From Clostridium ihumii AP5 (GTDB lineage Bacteria; Bacillota; Clostridia; Clostridiales; Clostridiaceae), in the NCBI RefSeq assembly GCF_000612845.1, contig NZ_CCAT010000085.1, positions 1-64,000 on the forward strand: a stretch of 64,000 nucleotides of DNA. The letters are read 5' to 3'. Shown here in pieces: positions 9,742-18,585 of this stretch (its first letter is position 1; each line of letters opens with the position of its first letter). A program made the position numbers and the translations under genes. The notes beneath the pieces were generated by a model that made no database searches, had not been told where the DNA came from, and saw only the letters and a list, made by a program, of their open reading frames with translations.

Positions 9742-9777
9742 CTTTTCAGCTTAATATTTAAGCATATATTTAATTTT

Positions 9778-9821
9778 CAAGTTAAAAAAGATATACTTTT
9801 ATGTATATCTTTTTTAACTTG
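9778..9821. terminator. Strong bidirectional terminator
   Basis: An almost perfect 18-bp inverted repeat (arms CAAGTTAAAAAAGATATAC and its complement, short loop) lies between the peptide gene and the convergent MATE gene. Confidence 0.8.
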
Positions 9822-9834
9822 TTTTATTTTAATG

Positions 9835-11190
9835 TTAAGTTAATAATTCTTCATTTTTAGAAACATTTAAGTCGATTCGTTTCATACATACACATGCTAT
9901 AATCATACTTGCAACTTCCACAATTGGAATAGTTATCCACACCCCATTTATACCTAAAATCATTGGTAAAATTAATAATGATATAAGTACAAATATTACA
10001 CCTCTACATAATGAAACTAATGTGGATGCCTTTGAATTTTCTATTGATTGGAAATAAGATACTCTTGCTATATTAGCTCCCATAAATAAAAATGCAATAA
10101 AGTATAATTTTATTCCCCTACATGTCATTTCCATTAATTTTGCATCACCACTATTAAATAGTAAAACAATTTTTTCTGGAAATAATACTCCTGCGGCATA
10201 AAATATAGCCCCAAATATTACTGAAGTTTTTATTGCTAATTTTAATGCTTCATGTACTCTTTCATATTTCTTTGCACCATAATTTATACTAATTATAGGT
10301 TGAATTGCTTGTGCTATTCCATTAAATATTGCTACACATACAAGTGATATATTTGCAATTATACTATATGCTGATACTCCTATAGCGCCTTCTATATTAG
10401 ATATAGACATATTGAATGCAAATATTATTAATCCACTTGATAATTCCATTATAAAACTTGGAAATCCATTTTTTAGTATTCTATTGATTATATTTTTATC
10501 TATTTTTAGTTTATCTAATTTAAATTTTAAAGTGTTATTTCCTCTTATAAAATGAGTACTTAAAAGAAGAATTGTTATTACTGGTGACATTGTTGTTGCA
10601 ATAGCTGCACCTTTCATTCCCCAGTTAAATATGAATATAAATACAAAGTCAAATACTATATTAGCAAAGTTTCCTATAAGCATACTCCACATAGCTAATC
10701 TTGGATTTTTATCATTACGTACAAAAACAGTTAATGTATTTGACATTAAAAATGCCCAACTAAACCATACAATAACACCTAAATAACTCTTTACCATATC
10801 TAATACATCTGGAGTTGCTCCTAATAAGTAACATATTTTTTCTGTAAAAAATATTCCTATTACAGTTAAAAATATTCCTATTGAAACATTTATAATCATT
10901 GAAGTTGTAAATATTTTATTTACTTTATCATATTCTTTTTTTCCCATGGAAACTGAAACAGCTGTAGCTCCTCCAATTCCTAATAATAATGCTATAGAAG
11001 AAAATATGTTAAATATAGGTATAGCTATATTCAGTGCTGCCAATCCTTCACTTCCAACACCTTGACCAATAAATATTGTGTCAAATAATATATTTAAAGA
11101 TAGCCCCATCATTCCAGCTATACTTGGTATTAAATACTTTATAAAAATTTCTTTTACATCTGATTTTAATAAATCTACTCTTTTATTCAT
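9835..11190 (-). CDS. MATE family efflux protein
   Basis: 451 residues with about twelve membrane spans and the MATE opening FIKYLIPSIAGMMGLSLNIL followed by a DTIFIGQGVG loop. A second half begins near LKNGFPSFIMELSSGLI. It belongs to the same superfamily as the transporter at 561-1949 but is not a close copy. It has its own MerR-type promoter (11268-11298), and a MerR regulator gene lies directly upstream, so drug-induced export is a plausible role. The start is an ATG behind a GAAGGTGGGAA site. Confidence 0.9.
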   Translation of the reverse strand: MNKRVDLLKSDVKEIFIKYLIPSIAGMMGLSLNILFDTIFIGQGVGSEGLAALNIAIPIFNIFSSIALLLGIGGATAVSVSMGKKEYDKVNKIFTTSMIINVSIGIFLTVIGIFFTEKICYLLGATPDVLDMVKSYLGVIVWFSWAFLMSNTLTVFVRNDKNPRLAMWSMLIGNFANIVFDFVFIFIFNWGMKGAAIATTMSPVITILLLSTHFIRGNNTLKFKLDKLKIDKNIINRILKNGFPSFIMELSSGLIIFAFNMSISNIEGAIGVSAYSIIANISLVCVAIFNGIAQAIQPIISINYGAKKYERVHEALKLAIKTSVIFGAIFYAAGVLFPEKIVLLFNSGDAKLMEMTCRGIKLYFIAFLFMGANIARVSYFQSIENSKASTLVSLCRGVIFVLISLLILPMILGINGVWITIPIVEVASMIIACVCMKRIDLNVSKNEELLT

Positions 11191-11267
11191 TTTCCCACCT
11201 TCTTATAAGGCACATAAAATTAAATATGCCTAACCTTCTAACTATATTAATTTCAACGCCAGAAGTT

Positions 11268-11298
11268 ATTTTAAAGGTTATAGTTACTATAAGGTCAA
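11268..11298 (-). promoter_or_regulatory. MerR-type promoter with 19-bp spacer and dyad
   Basis: On the minus strand, TTGACC (11298-11293) and TAAAAT (11273-11268) are separated by exactly 19 bp, the long spacer typical of MerR-activated promoters. The spacer contains the perfect dyad TTATAGT-A-ACTATAA. It lies about 78 bp before the MATE start codon. Confidence 0.7.
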
Positions 11299-11331
11299 TA
11301 CCTCTTTGATATGTTCTTATTTTCTTTATAT

Positions 11332-12159
11332 TTAAACTTTTTCATCAACTGGAATTTGTATTTCTTTTATATATTCCTCACTATAATCTGAAAATGTACT
11401 ATCTATTATAGTAACTATCATAGAATCGCCTATTATATCGTATTGTTTATAATTTATAAAATTGATAAGTTTTTCATAATATTCACTAGCTGCTTCATCA
11501 GTTCCATTAAATGCTAAGGTTGCATAATGTCCTTCTTCTATTATTTTACTATTTTTTATTTTAGCTTTATTTCCACTTAATATTACTCCTACTGCATCTA
11601 AGTATAAAAATTTTTCTTTACATGTATTTTCTTTAGAAATTATTGAGCAAATATTACTATTAAATATTGATATATCATCTTTTACTGTTTTATATATCTC
11701 TTTTAGTCCATATTCAAAATCTATACTATTTCCACCATTTTTGAAATCATATTTTATCATTTTTCTCTTTTTAAAATATTTAATTGATGGTTCATATATA
11801 CTACTATCATTTCTATGTATTTCAACGTCTTCTATTTTACTTTTTATACTATTTAAATGATTACTTAAAATTTCTATTTCTTCTTTTAACATAGATTCCT
11901 GTTGCTTCAAAATACTCATCATTTTATCTATATCTCTTTCATGGAAATATTCCTTTATTTCATCTAATGGAATCCCTAATTTTTTTAAAAACAATATACA
12001 ATCTAGTATAGGAAATTGATTAATATCATAATATCTATAATTATTTTCCTTATCTATGTGTTCTGGTGTAAATAATCCAATCTTGTCATAATATCTCAAT
12101 GTTTGAGCTGATACATTATGAAGTTTAGCCATTTCTCCTACTAATACTTTATTTTTCAT
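11332..12159 (-). CDS. MerR family transcriptional regulator
   Basis: 275 residues. The N-terminal winged helix-turn-helix (about 5-75) shows LVGEMAKLHNVSAQTLRYYDKIGLF, summarised by the TLRYYDKIGL hallmark and DINQFPILDCILFLKKLGIPLDEIKEYF. A coiled coil follows (about 75-115), then a C-terminal region of about 150 residues probably forming a ligand-binding domain of the BmrR/GyrI type. It lies 141 bp upstream of the MATE gene, whose promoter has a MerR-type 19-bp spacer. It is inferred to activate that exporter on binding a drug. ATG start behind AAAGGAT. Confidence 0.85.
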   Translation of the reverse strand: MKNKVLVGEMAKLHNVSAQTLRYYDKIGLFTPEHIDKENNYRYYDINQFPILDCILFLKKLGIPLDEIKEYFHERDIDKMMSILKQQESMLKEEIEILSNHLNSIKSKIEDVEIHRNDSSIYEPSIKYFKKRKMIKYDFKNGGNSIDFEYGLKEIYKTVKDDISIFNSNICSIISKENTCKEKFLYLDAVGVILSGNKAKIKNSKIIEEGHYATLAFNGTDEAASEYYEKLINFINYKQYDIIGDSMIVTIIDSTFSDYSEEYIKEIQIPVDEKV

Positions 12160-12196
12160 ATGTAAATCCTTTCATAAAAAAATTACTTGTTAAAAT

Positions 12197-12241
12197 AAAA
12201 GTATTATAAACATATATAATTGTTATGTCTATAATACTTTT
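12197..12241 (-). terminator. Terminator of murJ
   Basis: A 12-bp inverted repeat AAAAGTATTATA / TATAATACTTTT lies just after the murJ stop codon, followed by T-rich sequence on the minus strand. Confidence 0.65.
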
Positions 12242-12244
12242 ATT

Positions 12245-13762
12245 CTATTTTATAACTTTATTAAATTTTATAAGTTCTTTAAATTCATTTACTTTTAATG
12301 CAAATAAACATATAGAATATGTTATCATTCCCAAAACAGTAGATATAGCTACTGCTAAAAGTATATTAATTCCCATTATTGCATTATAAGAAGTTTTAAC
12401 TACTATAGCCATAACTACAACTGATATAATTATTTTCATTGTAGTTATTGAAATGTCTTTCAAATTTATGTTTTTCACTTTATTATTTAAATTTATAAAT
12501 AATAATAATGATGCTATAGCTGATGCTATTGATGTTGCCAATGCTATACCTTTAATACCCAATTTGCCTATTAGTAAAAAGTTGAAAATTATATTTATTA
12601 CTACTGCTATAATTCCATTAATTGTTGAAGACTTAGTGTCTTGCATAGCATAAAGAGATTTATTGAAAATTTCTCTTAAACCAAAGAAAGGTATACCCAT
12701 TGAATAAAACATTAATGCCGCGGATGTCATTTGAACACTTCTATCATCAAAGTTTCCATGTTTAAATATTATCGTTACTATTGGTGTACTCAATAATATA
12801 AGTCCAACAGAACAAGGTAATAAAATTAAATTCATATTGTTAATACCTTTTTCTATATATCCTACAAACTTAACCTCATCCTTTTCACTAATAGCTCTAG
12901 ATAGTGTTGGAAATATTACTGTTATTATAGCTACTGCAAATGTTGCATAAATAACATCTGAAACTCTTTGTCCATAGCTTAATGCAGATATACTACCATA
13001 ATCAAGTCCTGATGCTAAATTTTGATCTACTAATTTATTTATTTGATTTGCTGTTGCACCTATAATTACTGGTAATATTAATAGTATCATTTTCTTTATC
13101 CTACTATCTTTAAAATCTAATATAGGTGTTATTTTAAATCCATGCTTATGTAAAAATGGAATTTGAGCTACTGCTCTAAGTATCCCACCAATAACAGTGG
13201 CTATGGTAAGCCCATATATACCTCCACCTGCTCCAAAAATTATATAAATTATAACTGGCAAATTAAATATTAACCCAACTACTGTTGGTCCTAAAAAATC
13301 GTCCAAAGTTTGAAGTATAGCAGTATATCCAGAATGCATGATTAAAAATATTATACTCACTATACTTATTCGTGTTAATTTAACTGCTAATTCAAAAGTT
13401 TCTCCTGTTGCTTGTGATGCCATAATCTTAACTATAAATGGTGTAAAAATCATTCCTAATATTATAAGAATAACACCTATTAAACTAACTATATTCATTA
13501 TATTATTTGCAAACTTGAACATTTCATCTTTGCCTTTTTTATTTAATGTATCACTTAGTATTGGTATAAAAGTAGTAGTTATTACCAATGATATCATTAT
13601 AAATAGAAAATCTGAAACATTCATAGCAATATTATAAGCATCCGTTTGAAATGTAGTTCCAAATGCACTGCCTACTAGTGCATCTCTTAAAAAACCAATA
13701 ACTTTATTTACTAAAGTCATAATCATAATTACAGTAGCAGCTTTTGCTAATTTTTTCTTCAT
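12245..13762 (-). CDS. murJ: Lipid II flippase MurJ (MviN family)
   Basis: 505 residues with about fourteen membrane segments. Family features are the start KKLAKAATVIMIMTLVNKVIGFLRDALVGSAFG region (N and R in NK-IGFLRD), the GLTIATVIGGILRAVAQIPFL segment and a proline-rich second half. MurJ flips the peptidoglycan precursor lipid II across the cytoplasmic membrane. The start was set at the ATG at 13762 because GGAGG precedes it by 6 nt; the upstream in-frame TTG overlaps that site. The promoter region is occupied by a copy of the dispersed repeat, whose terminal repeat ends about 17 bp upstream. Clostridia often have several MviN paralogues, so an exopolysaccharide lipid substrate is possible. 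Confidence 0.85.
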   Translation of the reverse strand: MKKKLAKAATVIMIMTLVNKVIGFLRDALVGSAFGTTFQTDAYNIAMNVSDFLFIMISLVITTTFIPILSDTLNKKGKDEMFKFANNIMNIVSLIGVILIILGMIFTPFIVKIMASQATGETFELAVKLTRISIVSIIFLIMHSGYTAILQTLDDFLGPTVVGLIFNLPVIIYIIFGAGGGIYGLTIATVIGGILRAVAQIPFLHKHGFKITPILDFKDSRIKKMILLILPVIIGATANQINKLVDQNLASGLDYGSISALSYGQRVSDVIYATFAVAIITVIFPTLSRAISEKDEVKFVGYIEKGINNMNLILLPCSVGLILLSTPIVTIIFKHGNFDDRSVQMTSAALMFYSMGIPFFGLREIFNKSLYAMQDTKSSTINGIIAVVINIIFNFLLIGKLGIKGIALATSIASAIASLLLFINLNNKVKNINLKDISITTMKIIISVVVMAIVVKTSYNAIMGINILLAVAISTVLGMITYSICLFALKVNEFKELIKFNKVIK

Positions 13763-13778
13763 AACTTCCTCCAAAAAC

Positions 13779-13935
13779 TATAGGGTTCCAAGTTCAAATT
13801 TAAAATAATATATTTATCAATTGATACTACTAATGTTACAGTTTATTCCATCATCATATTTGGAACCAATTAATGGTTAACAATGATAGTTAATATTATT
13901 CATCGTTAATTGCTAATTTTAGTACTATATTTTAA
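13779..13935 (+). repeat. MITE-like repeat, truncated copy a
   Basis: Begins with the 16-bp terminal sequence TATAGGGTTCCAAGTT and follows the family consensus for about 150 bp (ATCAATTGATACTACTAATG, then GGAACCAATTAATGG and a TTAATATTATTCA segment), then breaks off. It sits immediately upstream of murJ. Confidence 0.75.
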
Positions 13936-14049
13936 ATTTCTCTTTGTAGAAATAACATTATTCTCATTTGATACTTAAATAATTTATTTTCATATTATTT
14001 TAAGCCCTTATAAATACATTATATACAATTTTATTTTATTTAAAATAAA

Positions 14050-14086
14050 AAAATTATAGACAATATCTCTATTATCTATAATTTTT
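14050..14086 (-). terminator. Terminator of the YhhN gene
   Basis: A 14-bp stem with one mismatch (AAATTATAGACAAT / ATTATCTATAATTT) ends 6 bp before the gene's last codon and is followed on the minus strand by a T run. Confidence 0.65.
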
Positions 14087-14091
14087 AAAAT

Positions 14092-14817
14092 CTATATAAA
14101 CAATAAATAATTATAAATTATGCACATTTGTCCTATAACATAAGTAATCCATACCCATATAGATTGATTTTTAGGTCCCTTTTCCTTTATCTCCGATACT
14201 CCTATTATTAAATCTGATAATATAAATACTATAGCACCTACTGTAGTTAACAAAAACTTAGTTGTTGTTGTAATAGTTAAATTTAAGGATATCATCATCA
14301 TTGTTACTATTACTAAGGAATATACTAAACTTAGATAATTAATTTTTTTAGATTTCATTTTATTTTTAACAAACTTTGACCATATAATCGTTGTAAATAT
14401 ATATCCAATTGGTATTATAAAAATTAAGCAAATAAAATTCCCCTCTAATTTTGAAGTTGCTAATATATAACTTCCCATATAAGACACATGTGCTAGTATG
14501 AAAAATATTATAGCATAGCTTAATCTATCTTTAACTTTTACAATCCTAGCCATAATAATATCACCTATAGTTGAAAACGTCATACCTATAAATAACAACA
14601 TAAGATATGGCTTCAATTTTTCATTTGCTGAGCATTCCCAAAATACAAATGCCATAAGTATCATAGAAAAACTAAACATCATTTTTACTTGAGAATGTAA
14701 TTCACCATTTACCACATTAATTTTTCTACATTTCCTTAACTTATAAAAACTATCACTAATTATCATACCAAACTGAATAATTGCTATAATTATAATCCAT
14801 TCATTTTGTAATTCCAT
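14092..14817 (-). CDS. YhhN family membrane protein (lysoplasmalogenase-like)
   Basis: 241 residues with about eight membrane helices. The segment MTFSTIGDIIMARIVKVKDRLSYAI, with GD near the start of a helix, plus AHVSYMGSYI and ILSDLIIGVSEIKE, matches the YhhN/TMEM86 family, some members of which hydrolyse lysoplasmalogens. Clostridia make plasmalogens, so such a role is plausible. The start at 14817 was chosen because a run of G residues lies 6-7 nt upstream; the reading frame stays open 19 codons earlier without a ribosome site. Confidence 0.75.
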   Translation of the reverse strand: MELQNEWIIIIAIIQFGMIISDSFYKLRKCRKINVVNGELHSQVKMMFSFSMILMAFVFWECSANEKLKPYLMLLFIGMTFSTIGDIIMARIVKVKDRLSYAIIFFILAHVSYMGSYILATSKLEGNFICLIFIIPIGYIFTTIIWSKFVKNKMKSKKINYLSLVYSLVIVTMMMISLNLTITTTTKFLLTTVGAIVFILSDLIIGVSEIKEKGPKNQSIWVWITYVIGQMCIIYNYLLFI

Positions 14818-15032
14818 AAATCCCCCCCCTTTATACACCAAAAGATGTTTTGGGTATATACTAAATACTATCACAGTGTCTTAACTTATATGTTTATTTT
14901 CATTAAAGTTAAAAATTTTTTAAAATTTATTTACATATTCAATATTACTATTTTTATATTACCATTATTACAAACTTAATATATTTCTTTTAAAGTTTAA
15001 TTCTATCCATACTTTTATGTTTGAATTAACAT

Positions 15033-15073
15033 AAAAAATGATGATGAACACTTTTGATTCATCATCATTTTTT
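15033..15073 (-). terminator. Terminator after the ArsC-like gene
   Basis: A 15-bp perfect stem AAAAATGATGATGAA / TTCATCATCATTTTT ends 7 bp from the stop codon. Confidence 0.8.
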
Positions 15074-15079
15074 ATTTTT

Positions 15080-15433
15080 CTATTCTTTAATCCATTCTTC
15101 CCAAATATCTGTACAATAACCAACAGTCGCATTTTTACCATTTCTAACTATAGGGGTTTTATATAATTTAGGATTTTCTAATAAAATTCCCATTTTCATT
15201 TCTTCGCTTCTTATTTTATCTAAATTCAATTTTATATAATCTTTACATCCTGAATTTATCAAATTTCTAAGACCAACAGCCCTTTTAATGTTTTCTAATT
15301 CACCTTTACTTGGTCCTTTTATGTTTAAATCTATAAATTGAAACTTAATATTTCTTTCCTTGAAAAATCTTTCTGCTTTCTTTGTATCAAAACATTTTTT
15401 AGTTCCAAAAATTTGTATATTTATAAAACTCAC
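15080..15433 (-). CDS. ArsC/Spx family thioredoxin-fold protein
   Basis: 117 residues with the ArsC/Spx layout: IQIFGTKKCFDTKKAERFFKERNI at the N-terminus, FQFIDLNIKGPSKGEL, an RNLINSGCKDYIKL segment and a terminal PIVRNGKNATVGY strand. There is one cysteine at the active-site position (CxxxK), not CXXC, so an Spx-like RNA-polymerase role is less likely than a YusI/MgsR-type reductase of unknown substrate. Start ATG behind a weak AGGTGA site. It is followed by its own terminator and preceded by the zinc-ribbon gene 24 bp upstream, probably in the same operon. Confidence 0.8.
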   Translation of the reverse strand: MSFINIQIFGTKKCFDTKKAERFFKERNIKFQFIDLNIKGPSKGELENIKRAVGLRNLINSGCKDYIKLNLDKIRSEEMKMGILLENPKLYKTPIVRNGKNATVGYCTDIWEEWIKE

Positions 15434-15457
15434 CTCTATCTTATCATTTTATTAGTT

Positions 15458-15661
15458 TTAATCTATTATAGCATCTAATCCTGATAAAGTTCCTTTATAT
15501 ATAAATTCACTATGTTTACATTTTGAACAAACATAAACGTCAAAAATTAAATGTTCTTCATAATCAAATACTGCTGCGAAAAAGCCTCTATTATTATCTT
15601 GTGACTCAAATCTATACTCCTTTAAATATTTCATTTCACTATTACATCTCAAACAATTCAT
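15458..15661 (-). CDS. Small zinc-ribbon protein
   Basis: 67 residues. Two CxxC pairs (CLRC near the start and CSKC near residue 45) bracket a beta-rich segment, giving a predicted zinc ribbon. The ATG at 15661 has GGGAG 8 nt upstream; the in-frame extension of ten codons lacks a site. Function unknown; similar short proteins are annotated as nucleic-acid-binding. It precedes the ArsC-like gene by 24 bp. Confidence 0.65.
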   Translation of the reverse strand: MNCLRCNSEMKYLKEYRFESQDNNRGFFAAVFDYEEHLIFDVYVCSKCKHSEFIYKGTLSGLDAIID

Positions 15662-16129
15662 ACACTTAACTCCCTTTGTATAATTTTCCAATTCATAATT
15701 ATATACATAATGTAATACATATTCAATTACTTTCTTAAAATATGTATTAATGTATAATTATGTATTAAAATTTAAAATATTTAATAAATTCATTTATTTA
15801 CAAACTTTACATCACCAAAAAAATAAAATATAATAGAATAGCTTTTATATTTTTATAAACTTAAAACAAATAAATGTACAAATATGATTTTAGACATATT
15901 TATACTTTAATTTAAATATGAACTAAAAAACTATAATTTATTATTTTATAAGTATATAACTTCAATATTGGGACATGCTTAAAATCACTTTTAAAATAGA
16001 ATTATTATAAAAGTAGAGTTTGATTCCATATAACCTTTATAACTTCTAAAATAATTATAATTAATTTTTACCCTCATAAAATATTTAATTAAAACTTAAA
16101 TATTTTTAATTGTGAAAAGGAGTAGTTAA
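15662..16129. other. 468-bp divergent intergenic region
   Basis: AT-rich and without recognisable genes, repeats or structured RNA. It must contain the promoters of the leftward zinc-ribbon gene and the rightward YiiX-like gene. Confidence 0.4.
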
Positions 16130-16690
16130 ATGAATACAAAAACAATATATTTAGTTTTTACTCGTACTGGAACATGGCTATCTAATGTTATATATTGGTT
16201 TACTTCTGATGAATATGTACATGTTTCAATTAGCTTTGATAAAACATTTAGCGAAATGTATTCTTTAGGTAGAAAAAATCCTCGCAACCCTTTTTCAGGA
16301 GGCCTAGTAAAAGAAAATATACATGATGGAGTTTTTAAAAATTTTTCTAATAGTAAATGTTTAATTTATAAATTAGATGTAACAGAAACTCAATTTAACA
16401 CATTAAAACAATCAATTGATTTTCACTACAATCAACGTGAAAAATATAGATATAATTTCTTAGGCTTATTAGCTTTACATTTAAATATTCCTCTTAAAAG
16501 AGATGATTATTACTTTTGTTCTGAATTTATATCAGAATTATTTATAGAAAGTGGTATTCATACTACTACAAAACTACCTCAATTTATGAAACCTCTTGAT
16601 TTACTAGAAATTCCAAATAAGGAGTTTGTTTACGAAGGCTATATAAACGAATATAAAACTACTAATACTTTAGCAATATTACATAATTAA
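16130..16690 (+). CDS. YiiX-like permuted NlpC/P60 cysteine hydrolase
   Basis: 186 residues without a signal peptide. The order of conserved parts fits circularly permuted papain-like enzymes: an early histidine in SDEYVHVSISFD and a later cysteine in YYFCSEFISELF, with a hydrophobic pocket between them (KYRYNFLGLLAL). The family includes YiiX and related lipid or peptide hydrolases; the substrate is unknown. It starts with an ATG 7 nt after AAAGGAG and is followed by a bidirectional terminator. It appears to be a single-gene unit. Confidence 0.7.
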   Translation: MNTKTIYLVFTRTGTWLSNVIYWFTSDEYVHVSISFDKTFSEMYSLGRKNPRNPFSGGLVKENIHDGVFKNFSNSKCLIYKLDVTETQFNTLKQSIDFHYNQREKYRYNFLGLLALHLNIPLKRDDYYFCSEFISELFIESGIHTTTKLPQFMKPLDLLEIPNKEFVYEGYINEYKTTNTLAILHN

Positions 16691-16707
16691 TTTAATAAAC
16701 TACATAA

Positions 16708-16741
16708 ATTAAAGGTTGTCATTTTACGGACAACCTTTAAT
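16708..16741. terminator. Bidirectional terminator
   Basis: A 13-bp perfect stem ATTAAAGGTTGTC / GACAACCTTTAAT with an 8-nt loop lies between convergent genes. Confidence 0.8.
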
Positions 16742-16743
16742 TA

Positions 16744-17151
16744 TTAATCTACAACAAGCTTTTTATAACATTTTAAAGACATATCAATTAACTTCTGTGA
16801 TAAATCAATTATTTCATTTATCTCTTCCATTTTTAAATTCCATCTTTCTGCTATTGTTTTAACTAATTCTTTTTGTTTTTCATGGAACTGTCCATCTGCC
16901 AATATCATTCTATATAGTTCAAAAATTATTATTTTTTTATCACTTCTACTTGTACTTTCAAAATCTTTCATGATCTCTTCAAGTGGTCTTTTTCTAGGCC
17001 TATATTCATTATCAAAAAATCCACATTCCTCTGTGAATTTCATAAGCATCCAACTTTCACTTGATGTTACACACATATCTACTCTCATAGTATATTGGGC
17101 TAAATCAAGGAATGTTTTTCTATGTTCTTCCTTTAAATCCATTAAAAACAT
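16744..17151 (-). CDS. TerB-like helical protein
   Basis: 135 residues, all helical by composition, with a TerB-like core (YRMILADGQFHEKQKELVKTIAERWNL, read here as the ADG-x-H/E-E pattern) that in TerB/DjlA binds metal. It starts with an ATG 7 nt after GGGGG. Its role is unknown; the family is often linked to stress or envelope functions. No tellurite-resistance genes are nearby. Confidence 0.55.
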   Translation of the reverse strand: MFLMDLKEEHRKTFLDLAQYTMRVDMCVTSSESWMLMKFTEECGFFDNEYRPRKRPLEEIMKDFESTSRSDKKIIIFELYRMILADGQFHEKQKELVKTIAERWNLKMEEINEIIDLSQKLIDMSLKCYKKLVVD

Positions 17152-17275
17152 TTACATTCCCCCTACTTTTAAATAGAACTTTATTTTTCTATATTTTTTT
17201 ATCTAATTAAAACTATACTATAATTATAATCTTTTTTCAATTCATTATTTTCTATAATTTTATAAAAAATAAAAA

Positions 17276-17301
17276 TTGCTATGTTAGATTTATCATAACA
17301 A
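17276..17301 (-). terminator. Terminator of the duplicated lipoprotein gene
   Basis: A short stem TTGCTATG / CATAACAA (one G-U pair) is followed on the minus strand by a long T-rich run. Confidence 0.5.
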
Positions 17302-17319
17302 TTTTAAATTTATATTCTT

Positions 17320-18075
17320 CTATATTCCTAACTTTTTCTTTATAGATGATTTTATATTATCTATTTTTGAATCATCTCCAGTTCCTTTTAATACATTATT
17401 GTATTGATTAAGTAAATCTTCTAAATCACTTATACTGTTTATAAGTTCCTTTTCAGTTACTTTAGCTTTTAATTCATTTATTTCTTTTTTTAAATCTTCA
17501 TATTCTTCATCCCATTCACTTTCCACATAATTTTTTTTCATTTCTAAATATTCTTCTTCTATATCTCTATATACTTCAAATATATCTTGTTTCATAATTG
17601 AAATATTTAAATTTTTCTTATCATAATCTTTAGCACTTTTTTCTTCATAATATACTTTTAACTCTTTATCTAATTCATTTTTTATTTTTTTTATTTTTTC
17701 CTTGTCACCTTTTTCTTGTAATATTTTCCCGTATTCTAAATATAAATTTTCTATATTTTTTAATGCATTATTTAAATTATCATTTTCACTAACTGATCTA
17801 AGTGTATCTATATCCTCACCTATTTCACCCTTTAATTCATTCCACTTAGTTTCATTTTTGTTAACCAATTGGTTTAAATACTCCTCTTCTATTTCTGTAT
17901 ATATATCTAATATTTCTTCTTGTACCTCATCTTGTGAAATAGTGTTATGATTTACTCCACTATCACCTTGTAACGGTGGCATTTGACTATTTTTTACTTT
18001 TTCAGTTTGTTTACCACACCCAACAAGTTGAGTAGATAAAACTAACGTTAATAAAACTATTATTATTCCTTTCAT
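17320..18075 (-). CDS. Lipoprotein with two related coiled-coil repeats
   Basis: 251 residues. The N-terminus is a lipoprotein signal with lipobox LVGC (Cys20), so the product should be anchored on the outer face of the membrane. The mature part contains two related units of about 85 residues (roughly 55-145 and 160-250), each with the pattern I-x-Y-x-x-IEEEYL, an E-x-W segment, an L-x-x-x-I-x-x-LE core and a GD-x-x-KI end. It is rich in Glu and Lys and is predicted helical. No family recognised. The start ATG follows AAGGAGG; a MITE-like repeat begins 24 bp upstream and probably includes the promoter. Confidence 0.75.
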   Translation of the reverse strand: MKGIIIVLLTLVLSTQLVGCGKQTEKVKNSQMPPLQGDSGVNHNTISQDEVQEEILDIYTEIEEEYLNQLVNKNETKWNELKGEIGEDIDTLRSVSENDNLNNALKNIENLYLEYGKILQEKGDKEKIKKIKNELDKELKVYYEEKSAKDYDKKNLNISIMKQDIFEVYRDIEEEYLEMKKNYVESEWDEEYEDLKKEINELKAKVTEKELINSISDLEDLLNQYNNVLKGTGDDSKIDNIKSSIKKKLGI

Positions 18076-18098
18076 CTTTTTCCTCCTTAATACAATTT

Positions 18099-18585
18099 AT
18101 AGAACTCCAAGTTCAAATTTTAAATACCATCTTTATCAAATGATATTATTAATCTTACAGTTTATTTCTATTTTTATATTTGGAACCAAGTAAGAGTTAC
18201 GAGTGAAAAGTGATGGTGAATATCCCAGGGATTGAAATCCCCGCTACAATGTTTTATTTGTACTTCAAATAAAATCTGTATAATATTTATCCATAAAAAG
18301 TTCATTTTGGAGAATAAATTCCCCATCATAATGTTCTTACTAATCACAGTTTCAATAGTAACTATCACTATTACTTTGGGTATTTTATAAAATTCAGTTT
18401 TTATATTGTTTTTAACTAAATTGCTCTGTAAATTTAATAAAAAATCATTCTTTAAAATTGGAAATCCAATTTTCACCTTCACTGTCAATTGTCCATTGTC
18501 AATTTTAAAAATATAGATTAAAACTCAAAATTAAAATTCTCAACTGAAACATGAATAACTTAAAGTTTAAACTTGTTTCCCTATA
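18099..18585 (+). repeat. MITE-like repeat, full copy b with internal insertion
   Basis: Bounded by TATAGAACTCCAAGTT and AACTTGTTTCCCTATA, an imperfect 16-bp terminal inverted repeat. It contains the family core (AATCATTCTTTAAAATTGGA, CACTGTCAATTGTCCATTGT). A stretch of about 170 bp absent from the other copies interrupts it at about 18224-18392. Confidence 0.75.

Noticed and set aside
18174-18488. 104-residue reading frame on the minus strand
   Set aside because: It lies entirely inside MITE-like copy b and its insertion, has no ribosome site, and its ends read through the repeat consensus.
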